Assembly: GCF_001553685.1 (NCBI RefSeq)
Contig: NZ_CP014264.1
Span: 380,001-444,000 of the forward strand
DNA length: 64,000 nt
From: Streptococcus sp. oral taxon 431
Lineage (GTDB): Bacteria; Bacillota; Bacilli; Lactobacillales; Streptococcaceae
Direction: 5' to 3'
The stretch's first letter is position 1. The number at the start of each line of letters is the position of its first letter. This document shows, in pieces, positions 54,449-64,000 of this stretch. The notes under the pieces are model-generated. The model was not told the origin of the DNA, searched no databases, and worked only from the letters and a program-made list of their open reading frames with translations. The translations under genes were made by a program, and so were the position numbers.

Positions 54449-55759
54449 ATGGCCTTACCAACTGTTGCCATTGTAGGGCGTCCCAATGTTGGGAAATCAA
54501 CCCTATTTAACCGTATCGCGGGAGAACGCATCTCAATCGTAGAAGATATTGAAGGTGTAACGCGAGATCGTATCTATGCCACAGGTGAGTGGCTCAATCG
54601 TTCTTTTAGTATGATTGATACTGGGGGTATCGATGATGTCGATGCGCCTTTCATGGAACAAATCAAGCACCAGGCAGAAATTGCCATGGAAGAAGCTGAT
54701 GTTATCGTCTTTGTCGTGTCTGGTAAAGAAGGAATTACAGATGCGGACGAATACGTTGCCCGTAAACTTTATAAAACTCATAAACCAGTCATCTTAGCCG
54801 TTAACAAGGTGGACAATCCAGAGATGCGAAATGATATCTATGATTTCTATGCTCTTGGATTGGGTGAACCGCTGCCTATCTCATCTGTTCACGGTATCGG
54901 GACAGGGGATGTGCTGGATGCTATTGTGGAAAACCTCCCACATGAAGTTGAAGAAGAAAATCCAGATGTTATTAAATTCAGCTTGATTGGTCGTCCAAAT
55001 GTTGGAAAATCTAGCTTGATTAATGCCATTTTGGGAGAAGATCGCGTCATTGCCAGCCCTGTTGCTGGTACCACTCGTGATGCCATTGATACCCATTTTA
55101 CAGATGCTGACGGTCAAGAGTTTACCATGATTGATACGGCTGGTATGCGTAAGTCAGGTAAAGTCTATGAAAATACTGAGAAATACTCGGTTATGCGTGC
55201 TATGCGTGCTATTGACCGTTCAGATGTAGTTTTGATGGTTCTCAATGCCGAGGAAGGTATTCGTGAGTATGACAAGCGTATCGCTGGATTTGCCCACGAA
55301 GCTGGTAAAGGGATGATTATCGTGGTCAATAAGTGGGATACTCTTGAAAAAGATAACCACACCATGAAAAACTGGGAAGAGGATATCCGTGAGCAGTTTC
55401 AATACCTGCCTTACGCACCGATTATCTTTGTTTCAGCTTTGACCAAGCAACGTCTCCACAAGTTGCCTGAGATGATTAAGCAAATCAGCGAGAGTCAAAA
55501 TACCCGTATTCCATCAGCTGTCTTGAATGATGTGATTATGGATGCTATCGCCATCAACCCAACACCGACAGACAAAGGAAAACGCCTCAAAATCTTCTAT
55601 GCGACCCAAGTTGCAACCAAACCACCAACCTTTGTCATCTTTGTCAACGAAGAAGAGCTCATGCACTTCTCTTACTTGCGTTTCTTGGAAAATCAAATCC
55701 GCAAGGCCTTTGTCTTTGAAGGAACACCGATTCACCTAATTGCAAGAAAACGGAAATAG
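54449..55759 (+). CDS. der: Ribosome biogenesis GTPase Der (EngA)
   Basis: 436 residues with two GTPase domains in tandem: G1 GRPNVGKS at 10-17 and again near 181-188, each with DTGG/DTAG and NKVD/NKWD, then a C-terminal KH-like domain (about 350-436) that contacts ribosomal RNA. Essential for 50S assembly. GTGAG site 8 bases before the ATG. Last gene of the run before the insertion sequence. Confidence 0.97.
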   Translation: MALPTVAIVGRPNVGKSTLFNRIAGERISIVEDIEGVTRDRIYATGEWLNRSFSMIDTGGIDDVDAPFMEQIKHQAEIAMEEADVIVFVVSGKEGITDADEYVARKLYKTHKPVILAVNKVDNPEMRNDIYDFYALGLGEPLPISSVHGIGTGDVLDAIVENLPHEVEEENPDVIKFSLIGRPNVGKSSLINAILGEDRVIASPVAGTTRDAIDTHFTDADGQEFTMIDTAGMRKSGKVYENTEKYSVMRAMRAIDRSDVVLMVLNAEEGIREYDKRIAGFAHEAGKGMIIVVNKWDTLEKDNHTMKNWEEDIREQFQYLPYAPIIFVSALTKQRLHKLPEMIKQISESQNTRIPSAVLNDVIMDAIAINPTPTDKGKRLKIFYATQVATKPPTFVIFVNEEELMHFSYLRFLENQIRKAFVFEGTPIHLIARKRK

Positions 55760-55767
55760 TGATTATA

Positions 55768-55797
55768 AAAAAACGGTAGAACATCAAGACTTGTTCT
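55768..55797 (+). terminator. Hairpin after der
   Basis: GGTAGAACA and TGTTCTACC pair around a short loop; no good T-run follows, so termination is only likely. Confidence 0.5.
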
Positions 55798-55946
55798 ACC
55801 ACTTATCTACCCCACCAAATCATTTACAAAAGATGTGAATAGGATTTGATTTGTAGTATATTATTGAAATAGAAAAAGGATGGAATGATTTTGAACTGCA
55901 CCCCAAAAGTTAGACATAAAAATCTAACTTTTGGGGTGTTTTTATT

Positions 55947-56465
55947 ATGAAATTAACTTATGAAGATAAAGTTCAAATATATGAATTAAGAAAGAAAGGA
56001 GAGAGCTTTAGACAACTTTCAAATCAATTTGGGATAAACATTTCTAATCTTCAGTACATGATTAAATTGATTAATCGTTATGGAATAGAAATCGTCAAAA
56101 AAGGAAAGAATTGTTACTATTCTTCTGAACTAAAACAAGAGATCATTGATAAAGTTCTTCTTGAGGGACGTTCACAAATTAGGGTGTCTCTGGATTATGC
56201 TCTTCCAAGTAGTGGATTACTTTCGAATTGGCTGGCACAATATAAGAAAAACGGGTATACTATTGTTGAGAAAACAAGAGGGAGACCGCCTAAAATGGGA
56301 TGTAAGCCAAAGAAGAGATTTGAAGATATGACAGAATTAGAACGTCTTCAAGCAGAAAATGAGTACTTGAGAGCGGAGAATGCCATTCTAAAAAAGTTGA
56401 GAGAACTCCGATTGAGGGACGAAAAGGAGCAAGAAGAAAAACGGAAATTGTTCAAGGACTGGTAA
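55947..56465 (+). CDS. IS3-family transposase OrfA
   Basis: 172 residues. Two helix-turn-helix regions ([21 protein letters not shown] and the [16 protein letters not shown] part) followed by a leucine-zipper coiled coil, [21 protein letters not shown]. The A AAA AAG heptamer at 56390-56396 lies in the zipper end; a -1 slip there gives the OrfAB transposase. Confidence 0.88.
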   Translation: MKLTYEDKVQIYELRKKGESFRQLSNQFGINISNLQYMIKLINRYGIEIVKKGKNCYYSSELKQEIIDKVLLEGRSQIRVSLDYALPSSGLLSNWLAQYKKNGYTIVEKTRGRPPKMGCKPKKRFEDMTELERLQAENEYLRAENAILKKLRELRLRDEKEQEEKRKLFKDW

Positions 56466-57295
56466 CAGAGTTTTCTTTAGATATCCTTCTAAAGATTATT
56501 AAGCTTGCCCGTTCAACCTATTATTACCACTTAAAACAGCTGGATCAAAGCGATAAGGATTATGATATTAAAGCTGAAATTCAGTCAATTTATACTGAGC
56601 ATAACGGAAATTACGGCTATCGTCGCATAACTCTAGAATTACGAAATCGTGGCTTCGTAGTGAACCATAAGAAGGTGCAGCGTCTTATGAAAGTACTTAG
56701 TTTAACGGCTCGAATTCGCCGTAAACGGAAGTATTCTTCATACCAAGGAGAGGTTGGCAAGAAAGCAGATAACCTTATTCAACGTCAATTTGAAGCAACC
56801 AAACCAATGCAAAAGTGCTACACAGATGTGACAGAATTTGCCATTCCAGCAAGCAGCCAGAAACTTTATTTATCACCAGTTTTAGATGGCTTTAACAGCG
56901 AAATTATCTCCTACAATCTTTCTACTTCGCCGAACTTAGTACAAATGAAAGCTATGCTAGAACAAGCCTTTACAGAGAACCATTACGAAAATACAATTCT
57001 CCATAGTGACCAAGGATGGCAATACCAACACGATTTCTATCATCATTTTTTAAAGAATAAGGGAATCCAACCATCTATGTCACGTAAGGGAAATAGCCCA
57101 GATAACGGTATGATGGAATCTTTCTTTGGCATTCTTAAGTCTGAAATGTTTTATGGTTATGAGAATACGTTTCAGTCACTTGAGCACTTGGAACAAGCTA
57201 TTGTAGACTATATTGATTACTACAACAACAAACGAATTAAGGTAAAACTAAAAGGACTTAGTCCTGTACAATACAGAACTAAATCCTTTGATTAA
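56390..57295 (+). CDS. IS3-family transposase OrfB (made by -1 frameshift as OrfAB)
   Basis: The -1 frame is open from the slippery site to 57295, giving about 300 residues without any early ATG, so it is probably expressed as an OrfAB fusion. Catalytic DDE residues: D in CYTDVTEF, D in LHSDQGWQY and E in [14 protein letters not shown]. The [11 protein letters not shown] and [15 protein letters not shown] motifs fit the IS150 group. No stop or shift interrupts it. Confidence 0.85.
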   Translation, partial: KKVERTPIEGRKGARRKTEIVQGLVTEFSLDILLKIIKLARSTYYYHLKQLDQSDKDYDIKAEIQSIYTEHNGNYGYRRITLELRNRGFVVNHKKVQRLMKVLSLTARIRRKRKYSSYQGEVGKKADNLIQRQFEATKPMQKCYTDVTEFAIPASSQKLYLSPVLDGFNSEIISYNLSTSPNLVQMKAMLEQAFTENHYENTILHSDQGWQYQHDFYHHFLKNKGIQPSMSRKGNSPDNGMMESFFGILKSEMFYGYENTFQSLEHLEQAIVDYIDYYNNKRIKVKLKGLSPVQYRTKSFD

Positions 57296-57379
57296 ATTAA
57301 TTGTCTAACTTTTTGGGGTCAGTACATTGTCCATCCTTTTTTATAGCGGAATAAATCTATATTCCTAGGGGGACAATGT

Positions 57380-60300
57380 TTAATTTTTCTTACCTTTTAG
57401 TAAGAAAGTAGCTGAGAGGGCTAGGCTGAGACCTGCTATAAAGAGGAGAGAGCTAGCTTGTTCACCTGTGGCTGGGAGTTGTTTATCATTCGTAGAGACC
57501 TGATCATTGGCTTCATTACTTTCAACCAATGGTTTTGTGGTTTCTAGATTTCTTTCTTCCGTATGAGCTGGGACAGGTTTAACAGTTGAGCCTTCTGTCT
57601 TGTAGACAATAGCGTAGGTGCTCACGTCAAAAGTAATAAACTCAATCATACCGTCTCGAATGGTGAATTCTTGTGGTTTTAATTCATTTGTTGAAGTTAA
57701 TTGATAGAGTTCTTGAATATCACCGGATACTGGTAGTCGAACGAGTACAGCACCTTTTGGTTGAACTGGCTGTCCATCTTTATCCTTGAGTTGAAGAGCG
57801 AAAGCATCGTATTTCTTGCCCAAGAGTTCTTTATTTTCAACTTTTTGACTGTCGAGGTAGCTTGCGCCTCCTAGTTCAGTTGTGCCACTAATAACTTGAA
57901 CTCTTGTAGTCTTGTCTTTCAATACTTTGAGTTTAAACTCAGGAACTGTGTTACTTGGCGAGGCTTGACCACTACCTGTTCCAATAGGTTTGGTATATTC
58001 AGGTCTTTCCGCAGTAGGTGCCTCTTGATCTCCAACTGTTCCGATAGGACCAGTGTATTCAGGAATTTCCACAGTAGGTGCCTCCTGCTCACCAGCAGTT
58101 CCGATAGGACCAGTGTATTCAGGAATTTCCACAATAGGTGCCTCCTGCTCACCAGCAGTTCCGATAGGACCAGTGTATTCAGGTCTTTCCACAGTAGGTG
58201 CCTCTTGATCCTCAACTGTTCCGATAGGACCAGTGTATTCAGGAGTTTCTACAGTAGGTGCCTCCTGCTCACCAGCAGTTCCGATAGGACCAGTGTATTC
58301 AGGTCTTTTCACAGTAGGTGCCTCCTGCTCACCAGCAGTACCAATAGGATCTGTGTACTCAGGAATGGTTACTACTGGAGCAGGCTCATCCCCTTTGCTT
58401 GTAAAGATTTTTTCTTCAACTGGAGCAGTTTCGTCCTTAGGAAAGACAGTTACAACAGGACTAGTAGTTGTTGTATCTTGGATGGCATAAGCTTCTATCG
58501 AATTACCAGCTTTACGATCTGTAGCATCAGGAATGTCTAGTTGGACCTTGTTATCCTTAATGGTTAGAACAGTTTGTTCACCTGATGTGACAAGATGGCC
58601 ATCATCGACTTTTCTGAGTAGAAGAGGATCTTTGATACCAGGGAAGGTCACAGCGACTCCATCCCAATTGCCAGTTGGTAGGGTTAAGGTAACAGTCTTA
58701 TCTTTGGAATTAATAGGGTCAAGGCTTGGACTATCGAGTGATACGGACGGAGCTTTTAAGATATCAAAGGAATCGAGAGAAACTTTCTTTCGTCCTTCTG
58801 GAGAATTTGGATCGACTTTCAAAGTAAGAACGTGATCGCCATCTGCTAGATTGGTAAATTCGCCAATTAATGCACCTTTTTCAGTCGCTCCCGGAGTGTA
58901 GAAATCAAGGGCTGGCATTTCTTTGCCATCGAGTGTGACAAGTGCCTTGCCTAGTGATGCTGTTTTTAATCCATAGATTCGGATACCTGTTCCAGAGAAT
59001 GGAATGGTTGCAGTGGCTTCAGAAGCGAGGCTATCATCAGCGTTGATGTCAGCATACTTCTCTGTAGAAGCATAGAGTTCTGCATCGCTCCAATCCTTAA
59101 ACATGGAACCATACTGGATACGAGGGTCACGGTCGTCGATTTTCTCAACAGTTGCTCCTTGGCCTGGGAAGACTTTGAAGTAATCGAGAGAAATTTTTGA
59201 GCGTTCACTTCCTCGTCCCTTATGTTCGCGTTTAACAGTAATAGTCATGAGGTGAGAACCTGAAGAAAGATTTGTGTAACGTCCTATCAATACACCTTTT
59301 TCAGTTGCTCCTGCTGTATAGAAGTCAAGTTCTCCAACAGATTTGCCATCGATTGTAACCTCAGCAAGTCCCAATTGAGAAGACTTGAGACCGTAGATTT
59401 CAATACCAGGTCCATTGAAAGGAATAGTTGCAGTCGCATCCTTATCGGAGTAATTTCCATTTGAAATATCGGCGTATTTCTCTGTTCCACTAAAGAGTTC
59501 TGCGTCAGCCCAGTTTCCATAAGCTGAGCCGTACTGGATGCGCTTGTCACGGTCATCCATCAACTCACTGAAGGCATCGATAGAAGCAGGATCTGAAACT
59601 GGTGTTGTACGATCCCCTAGCATAGCCTTAACGGTATAAGTATAGGCATGGCTAGAATCAATCGAGCGATCGATGAAGTGAGTTTGGTTGGTGATAAACT
59701 CACGAACGCTAGGAGTTTGACTGTTTTCATCCTTACTTTCTCGTCGGATGACATAATGACTTGCTCCCTCAACTGTGTTAAAGTCGAGTTCAGCTGTGAC
59801 GGAATCTTTTCGAAGGGCTGATAAGCGAGTCACTCGTCCAGGGAAGTTTTCAAAGGTAATGACATCACCTTTTTGAGTCGCAAGTTGGATACGGTTATCT
59901 TTGAGGCGACTAGCTTGAACTTCCTTGCCATTAATCTTGATAATACTAGATTCGATATTTGGATAGTCTACGACTAAGTCTCCACCAACATTAGAAAGGA
60001 AAGATAGCGTTTCAAGATTTTTCTCTTTCCATTTCATGCTGACTTCAAAGTTACCACGAGCAACTAAGCCTGAGACTTGACCATCTTTCCATGCATCTGG
60101 AAGGGCTGGTAATGGGGCAATGTAGCCTGTGTGAGACTGAAGGAGCATTTCTGCCATACCGCTGGTTGCACCAAAGTTTCCATCAATTTGGAAAGGCGCG
60201 TGGGTATCCCAGAGGTTTTCTAGGGTTGAAGATTTGAGCTGTTCTGCCAACAAACGGTGGGCACGATTTCCATCTAGGAGACGGGCCCAGAGGTTGATTT

Positions 60301-62593
60301 TATTGGCCTTAGACCAACCAGTACCACCATCTCCACGGTGGTTGAGGGTTGCGCGTGCAGCTTCTAGATATTCAGGCTGATCCTTGCCAAATAGAGTACC
60401 TGGGAAGAGTCCAACTAGATGAGAAACGTGGCGGTGATGGTTTTCAATGCCTTCGTTGGTGAATTGTGGGCTGTCTTCCTCAAACCACTCCTTGATACGA
60501 CCATCTTGGTTGATATGAAGTGGTTTGAGCTTATCAAATTTAGCTTTCACTTCTGTCACCAAAGCTTGGTCGACCTTCAGATGATTGGCTGCTTCCATAT
60601 AGTCGTGGAATAGCTGCCAAACTAGAGATTGGTCAAAGGTATTCCCAATCGTGATAGTTCCATGTTCTGGTGAGTAGGATGGAGAAGAAACCCAGCGGTC
60701 ACTAGCCTTGTCGTAGTGCAAGAAGGAATTCCAGAACTTGGCTGTTTCCTTGAGCATTGGATAGATCTTTTCTTTGAGATAGGTTTCATCCTTGGTGAAT
60801 TTGTAGTAGTCATAGACGTTCTGCATCATCCAAGCATTGGCAGCTGGAGACCAACCCCAATAGTAATTCCAGCCTGGAGTTGTCCAGCCAAATGGTGTCG
60901 CCTGAGTATGAACCAACCAACCGTTTTCTTGACCTTCTTTGGATTCGATACCTGCGTATTCTTTAGCAGCGATACGACCATAATAGCGCATGTCATCAAT
61001 ATAATTGATCATTGGCTTAGCTGTTTCTGCGAGATTGCTCATGTAGGCAGGCCAATAGTTCATCTGTAGGTTGACATTGAGGTGGTAGTCTGAGTTCCAA
61101 GGTGGATTATCTACAGCATTCCAGACTCCTTGCAAGTTGGCAGGGAGGGCATCTGTCCGATTACGAGAAGAACTGATCAGTAGGTAACGTCCGTATTGGA
61201 AGAAGAGTTCTTCTAGCTTTTGACCTTTTGTTGGATTATAGGTTTGGAGAGCTTCTTTTGTAGTTTGGTTAGACTTGCTACCGCCGAGGTTTAGTTGAAC
61301 ACGATTGAAAAGGCTTTGGTAATCCTTGATGTGATCATTTTTCAGAGTCTCATAGTCTTTGGCTTTAGCAGCTTCTACGATAGATTTGACAGTTTTTTCT
61401 ATATCAATATCCTTGCGGTAATTGGTTTTTGGATTTTGAGCAAAATTAGTCTTGGCACTGAGTAGCAGTGTTGCATAACTGGCTCCAGTGACAGTCAAAT
61501 AACCATCTTGAGCAGTGACTTGTCCGTCAGTCTTGATACCAAGATAGGAAGCAAATTTCAGACCATTATCTTTGACAGTTCCCTTGAGTAAAATACCATT
61601 AGAATCAACGCTCACAGTCCCTTGTTTGTACTTAGAATTCTCCCAAGAATAGTCTCCGTTAGCAATCAAATCTTCAGTCAAGCTATTCCAAAGGGTAAAA
61701 TCAAGCGTCTTATCTCCCTTTTTAGTCAAGTGGGTAACAGTGACGTCGTCTGGATAACTAGAGAAGGTTTCTCGTTTGAAACTTGTCCCATCTTGAGTAT
61801 AGGAGGTAGTTGTGATAGCTTCAGAAATGTCTAAGCCACGATGATAGTCAGTAACATTTTCCAAGCCCTTCTTCTGGTTATTAAAGACCATGAAGATATC
61901 ACCGAAGGCTAGGTAGCGACCGTATTGGGCATTATTTGGCCCAACCAAATTTCTCTCTGCTAGTTGTTTGGCTTTTTGACGATCACCGTCCTCTAGGGCC
62001 TTACGGATTTCAGCTAAGACTTTGTAGCGGTCCTTGTAGTTTCCTCCATTGTAGTCTTGACTATCTGGCTGTGGGCCTCCAGACCAAAGTGTTTTTTCGT
62101 TGTACTGGATTCTTTCTTCACCGATGAGTCCGAAAACCTTGGCACCCATTTCTCCATTTCCGACTGGCAGGGCTTGTTTTTCCCATCCATCATAGGAAGG
62201 AGCAGTTGGTTGGTTGTAATGTAGTTCGTAATGTTCTTGCTTGTTCACAGGAAATTCTGGTTTCTCGCTCTCCTTATTGTCAGCAGGGGCGGTAGTAGCA
62301 CTTGTCTCTGACTGACTACTAGTTTGAGGTAGTTCTGTCCCTGGGTTTGTTTGCTTTTCAGCTGATTCAGCTACAGGCTGAGTCTCTGTGTTAGAAGTAA
62401 CAACTTCCTCAACTTTGGTATCCGGTTTAGCAGAGGTTTCAGTAATGGTTGCCTCACTTTCCGGAATCTCGACACCATCAGCGGCTACACCCTGTGCTGC
62501 TAAAAAAACAGCACCAAGTAAAACAGAGGCAGCTCCGACACTTAGTTTGCGGATGCTATACTTACAGGATTTTTCCCAATATCTCTTATCCAC
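57380..62593 (-). CDS. Cell-wall-anchored GH95 alpha-L-fucosidase, YSIRK/LPxTG surface protein
   Basis: About 1737 residues from a GTG at 62593 that follows AAAGGAG; an ATG at 62629 would add 12 residues but has no ribosome site. YSIRK-type signal (12-16), Ser/Thr/Glu-rich linker, then the GH95 catalytic domain (about 120-900) with LPVGNGEMGAKVFG, HLNVNLQMNYWP, SPEHGTITIGNTFDQSL and HVSHLVGLFPG. Next, two tandem carbohydrate-binding-like modules of about 130 residues (each starting DDRD-RIQYGS), seven 20-residue repeats, and LPATG at about 1706 with a hydrophobic tail for sortase. Would release alpha-1,2-fucose from host glycans. Confidence 0.9.
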   Translation of the reverse strand: MDKRYWEKSCKYSIRKLSVGAASVLLGAVFLAAQGVAADGVEIPESEATITETSAKPDTKVEEVVTSNTETQPVAESAEKQTNPGTELPQTSSQSETSATTAPADNKESEKPEFPVNKQEHYELHYNQPTAPSYDGWEKQALPVGNGEMGAKVFGLIGEERIQYNEKTLWSGGPQPDSQDYNGGNYKDRYKVLAEIRKALEDGDRQKAKQLAERNLVGPNNAQYGRYLAFGDIFMVFNNQKKGLENVTDYHRGLDISEAITTTSYTQDGTSFKRETFSSYPDDVTVTHLTKKGDKTLDFTLWNSLTEDLIANGDYSWENSKYKQGTVSVDSNGILLKGTVKDNGLKFASYLGIKTDGQVTAQDGYLTVTGASYATLLLSAKTNFAQNPKTNYRKDIDIEKTVKSIVEAAKAKDYETLKNDHIKDYQSLFNRVQLNLGGSKSNQTTKEALQTYNPTKGQKLEELFFQYGRYLLISSSRNRTDALPANLQGVWNAVDNPPWNSDYHLNVNLQMNYWPAYMSNLAETAKPMINYIDDMRYYGRIAAKEYAGIESKEGQENGWLVHTQATPFGWTTPGWNYYWGWSPAANAWMMQNVYDYYKFTKDETYLKEKIYPMLKETAKFWNSFLHYDKASDRWVSSPSYSPEHGTITIGNTFDQSLVWQLFHDYMEAANHLKVDQALVTEVKAKFDKLKPLHINQDGRIKEWFEEDSPQFTNEGIENHHRHVSHLVGLFPGTLFGKDQPEYLEAARATLNHRGDGGTGWSKANKINLWARLLDGNRAHRLLAEQLKSSTLENLWDTHAPFQIDGNFGATSGMAEMLLQSHTGYIAPLPALPDAWKDGQVSGLVARGNFEVSMKWKEKNLETLSFLSNVGGDLVVDYPNIESSIIKINGKEVQASRLKDNRIQLATQKGDVITFENFPGRVTRLSALRKDSVTAELDFNTVEGASHYVIRRESKDENSQTPSVREFITNQTHFIDRSIDSSHAYTYTVKAMLGDRTTPVSDPASIDAFSELMDDRDKRIQYGSAYGNWADAELFSGTEKYADISNGNYSDKDATATIPFNGPGIEIYGLKSSQLGLAEVTIDGKSVGELDFYTAGATEKGVLIGRYTNLSSGSHLMTITVKREHKGRGSERSKISLDYFKVFPGQGATVEKIDDRDPRIQYGSMFKDWSDAELYASTEKYADINADDSLASEATATIPFSGTGIRIYGLKTASLGKALVTLDGKEMPALDFYTPGATEKGALIGEFTNLADGDHVLTLKVDPNSPEGRKKVSLDSFDILKAPSVSLDSPSLDPINSKDKTVTLTLPTGNWDGVAVTFPGIKDPLLLRKVDDGHLVTSGEQTVLTIKDNKVQLDIPDATDRKAGNSIEAYAIQDTTTTSPVVTVFPKDETAPVEEKIFTSKGDEPAPVVTIPEYTDPIGTAGEQEAPTVKRPEYTGPIGTAGEQEAPTVETPEYTGPIGTVEDQEAPTVERPEYTGPIGTAGEQEAPIVEIPEYTGPIGTAGEQEAPTVEIPEYTGPIGTVGDQEAPTAERPEYTKPIGTGSGQASPSNTVPEFKLKVLKDKTTRVQVISGTTELGGASYLDSQKVENKELLGKKYDAFALQLKDKDGQPVQPKGAVLVRLPVSGDIQELYQLTSTNELKPQEFTIRDGMIEFITFDVSTYAIVYKTEGSTVKPVPAHTEERNLETTKPLVESNEANDQVSTNDKQLPATGEQASSLLFIAGLSLALSATFLLKGKKN
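57944..58363 (-). repeat. Seven tandem 60-bp repeats in the GH95 gene
   Basis: Each unit encodes PEYTGPIGTAGEQEAPTVER or a close variant (outer units diverged: PEYTDPIGT and PEYTKPIGT). In frame, so copy number can change without breaking the gene. Probably a stalk holding the enzyme away from the wall. Confidence 0.9.
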
Positions 62594-62685
62594 AAAATTC
62601 TCCTTTCTCAAATCTGTAAGCGCATACATTCTCTTTTAAAAAAATAAGTCTTGCAGAAATATGTGTGATTTTTTCAGATAATCTT

Positions 62686-62714
62686 AATATAACAAATAAA
62701 CAAAACTATTGCAA
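62686..62714 (-). promoter_or_regulatory. Promoter of the GH95 gene
   Basis: TTGCAA (62714-62709), exact 17-base spacer, TATATT (62691-62686) with TGT before it (extended -10). The gap 62594-62898 holds only this and the yneF promoter. Confidence 0.7.
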
Positions 62715-62856
62715 GGGCTTTCAGGAGAAATGACTTTATTTTACCAAATTTTAGTTCTTTTTAATTCTATTGAAAAAGATCAGAGATAAAAAATAATCTG
62801 AGTAATTACCAACCCTTATGAAAGCGTAACTCAAACTAGTCAGGCGTGGGACTTTA

Positions 62857-62865
62857 TGGTATAAT
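62857..62865 (+). promoter_or_regulatory. Promoter of the UPF0154 gene
   Basis: TGGTATAAT, extended -10, 33 bases before the ATG. Confidence 0.6.
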
Positions 62866-62898
62866 ATAGAAGATTCAAAAAGAAACAGGAGAAATGTT

Positions 62899-63144
62899 AT
62901 GAACCTTATTTTAGCAATTGTATTGATTCTTTTAGCTTTTCTAGGAGGAGCTCTTGGAGGTATGTACTTGGTGCGCAAGCAAATCGAAAAAGAATTTGCG
63001 GATAACCCACGTTTGAATGCAGAAGCAGTTCGTACTCTGTTGAGTGCAAGCGGTCAAAAGCCAAGCGAAGCTAAAGTACAACAAGTTTACCACCAAATCA
63101 TTCGCCAACAAAAAGCAGCCCTTGCTAACAATAAAAAGAAATAA
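62899..63144 (+). CDS. UPF0154 / YneF family protein
   Basis: 81 residues. One N-terminal membrane helix (about 3-24) and a cytoplasmic tail with the conserved [32 protein letters not shown] block. Widely conserved in Firmicutes with no known function; AGGAG ribosome site. It precedes murI and ends in an imperfect AAGTCTGG/CCAGACTT hairpin at 63152-63178. Confidence 0.88.
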   Translation: MNLILAIVLILLAFLGGALGGMYLVRKQIEKEFADNPRLNAEAVRTLLSASGQKPSEAKVQQVYHQIIRQQKAALANNKKK

Positions 63145-63218
63145 ATAGGAAAAGTCTGGGATGAAAGTTCCAGACTTCTCACTATGTTTGACTGATATTT
63201 AGAGACAAGACTTTTTCC

Positions 63219-63246
63219 TTGCATTCTATTGATATTTGATTATGAT
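63219..63246 (+). promoter_or_regulatory. murI promoter
   Basis: TTGCAT, 16-base spacer, TATGAT. About 100 bases of leader follow. Confidence 0.55.
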
Positions 63247-63252
63247 TAAGAG

Positions 63253-63285
63253 GGAGACAGTCGGGAGCTACCCAGTCTGTCAGAA
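63253..63285 (+). other. Stem-loop in the murI leader
   Basis: GACAG and CTGTC pair outside, CGGG and CCC inside, around AGCTA. No T-run, so it is not a classic terminator. No known regulatory class matched. Confidence 0.4.
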
Positions 63286-63349
63286 ATTTCAGGAAGAAAT
63301 GTAATGATAATGAACTATCAATCAGAAAAAATACTAGAAAGAAGACTGT

Positions 63350-64000
63350 ATGGATAATCGACCGATTGGTTTTTTGGATTCGGGTGTCGGAGGCTTGACG
63401 GTTGTGCGTGAACTCATGCGCCAGCTTCCCCATGAAGAAATCGTCTATATTGGAGATTCGGCACGGGCTCCCTATGGTCCCCGTCCTGCTGAGCAGATTC
63501 GTGAATATACTTGGCAGCTGGTCAACTTTCTTTTGACCAAGGATGTTAAGATGATTGTCATTGCTTGTAATACAGCAACGGCAGTCGTCTGGGAAGAGAT
63601 TAAAGCTAAGTTGGATATTCCGGTGCTGGGTGTGATTTTGCCTGGTGCATCAGCAGCTATTAAAGCAAGTCAAGGTGGGAAAATCGGTGTGATTGGAACC
63701 CCGATGACGGTAAAATCAGATATTTATCGACAAAAGATTCATGATCTAGACCCAGATTTACAAGTGGAAAGCTTGGCTTGTCCTAAGTTTGCTCCCTTGG
63801 TCGAGTCAGGTGCTCTATCGACCAGTGTGACCAAGAAAGTTGTTTATGAAACTTTGCGTCCCTTAGTCGGAAAAGTAGATAGCTTAATTTTGGGCTGTAC
63901 CCATTATCCGCTCCTTAGACCTATCATCCAAAATGTCATGGGACCTAAGGTTCAGCTGATCGATAGTGGAGCTGAGTGTGTACGTGATATCTCAGTCTTG
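63350..64000 (+). CDS. murI: Glutamate racemase, 5' part, cut by window edge
   Basis: Makes D-glutamate for peptidoglycan. The 217 codons shown begin [19 protein letters not shown] and run off the end without a stop; the family is about 265 residues. D10/S11 and the two catalytic cysteines C73 (IACNTAT) and C183 (LGCTHYPLL) are in place. The ATG follows AAAGAAG. In streptococci it usually heads a gene set with a nucleotide pyrophosphatase, which would lie beyond the window. Confidence 0.96.
   Translation, partial: MDNRPIGFLDSGVGGLTVVRELMRQLPHEEIVYIGDSARAPYGPRPAEQIREYTWQLVNFLLTKDVKMIVIACNTATAVVWEEIKAKLDIPVLGVILPGASAAIKASQGGKIGVIGTPMTVKSDIYRQKIHDLDPDLQVESLACPKFAPLVESGALSTSVTKKVVYETLRPLVGKVDSLILGCTHYPLLRPIIQNVMGPKVQLIDSGAECVRDISVL

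Larger units (their letters stand above)
55892..57326 (+). mobile_element. IS861-like IS3-family insertion sequence (IS150 group), 1435 bp
   Basis: Terminal inverted repeats: left TGAACTGCACCCCAAAAGTT, right (reversed) TGTACTGACCCCAAAAAGTT. Two overlapping frames (orfA, orfB) with an A6G slippery site and a complete DDE transposase. All parts look intact, so it may be active. It lies in the gap between der and the GH95 gene, inside a short inverted repeat, AAAAAGGATGGA and TCCATCCTTTTT; the target duplication could not be settled. Confidence 0.88.

Noticed and set aside
57944..58363. Regular 60-bp periodicity resembling a CRISPR array.
   Set aside because: The repeats are contiguous, without spacers, in frame, and encode a protein stalk.
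57896..58540. A 214-codon open frame on the plus strand opposite the GH95 stalk repeats.
   Set aside because: It exists only because the repeat unit is free of stops in that frame; the product is a low-complexity Cys/Ser/Arg repeat, without a ribosome site.

Overview
The window comes from a mitis-group Streptococcus (S. mitis, S. oralis or S. pneumoniae type). The evidence is low-GC Firmicute codon use, the rpsL-rpsG / fusA / polC / pepS gene order, a pneumococcal-type sus sucrose operon, two BOX elements, terminator-like dispersed repeats, extended -10 promoters (TGnTATAAT) and a YSIRK/LPxTG surface protein. No single marker fixes the species.

Layout. 1-2 kb: 3' end of mutS, then a LytTR regulator with a DUF3021 membrane partner. 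2.1-12.5 kb: ribosomal protein genes, elongation factor G, the replicative polymerase PolC, two small uncharacterised genes, aminopeptidase PepS and a GlsB-like membrane protein. 12.5-16.4 kb: a LysR regulator, queA, a lipoprotein and an uncharacterised membrane protein, separated by two nearly identical 180-bp repeats. 16.4-18.6 kb: a lone AT-rich DUF262/DUF1524 gene that looks like an acquired nuclease-type defence gene. 18.7-24.7 kb: the sus operon (LacI regulator, two ABC permeases, lipoprotein binding protein, GH32 hydrolase) with its operators. 24.7-28.2 kb: BOX element, then an oxidoreductase/hydrolase/MDR operon headed by an Rrf2 regulator with matching operator sites. 28.8-34 kb: a membrane protein with a permuted-papain-like tail, an AI-2E-family transporter, a degenerate and an intact tRNA-Lys flanking an HdeD-like gene, a strong 6S RNA candidate and rarA.

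34-43.4 kb: a DUF3013/M50-peptidase/unknown cluster, NUDIX hydrolase, a GNAT gene broken by a stop codon, prmA-rsmE, pepF, a membrane-tethered thioredoxin-like protein, a diacetyl/acetoin reductase and a DUF2785 gene. 43.4-46.9 kb: an aquaporin, a BOX element carrying a nested insertion, and the queCDEF operon behind a preQ1-I-type riboswitch with terminator and antiterminator. 46.9-51.1 kb: thioredoxin, DUF4649, MarR regulator, lrgAB, and a GntR-controlled ABC transporter. 51.2-55.8 kb: nrdR-dnaB-dnaI-nitroreductase-der. 55.9-64 kb: an IS861-like IS3-family element, a 1,737-residue cell-wall-anchored GH95 fucosidase, a UPF0154 protein and the 5' part of murI.

Connections between genes. queA and queCDEF lie on separate transcripts but serve the same queuosine pathway. 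The sus operon brings in and cleaves sucrose-type sugars, and the GH95 enzyme would release fucose from host glycans at the cell surface. Three small regulators (Rrf2, MarR, GntR) each have a palindrome near their own promoter, and Rrf2 and MarR have a second copy near a neighbouring operon. The DUF262/DUF1524 gene is the best candidate for an under-described system; the membrane peptidase-like proteins at 28.8 kb and 34.5 kb are the next most interesting.
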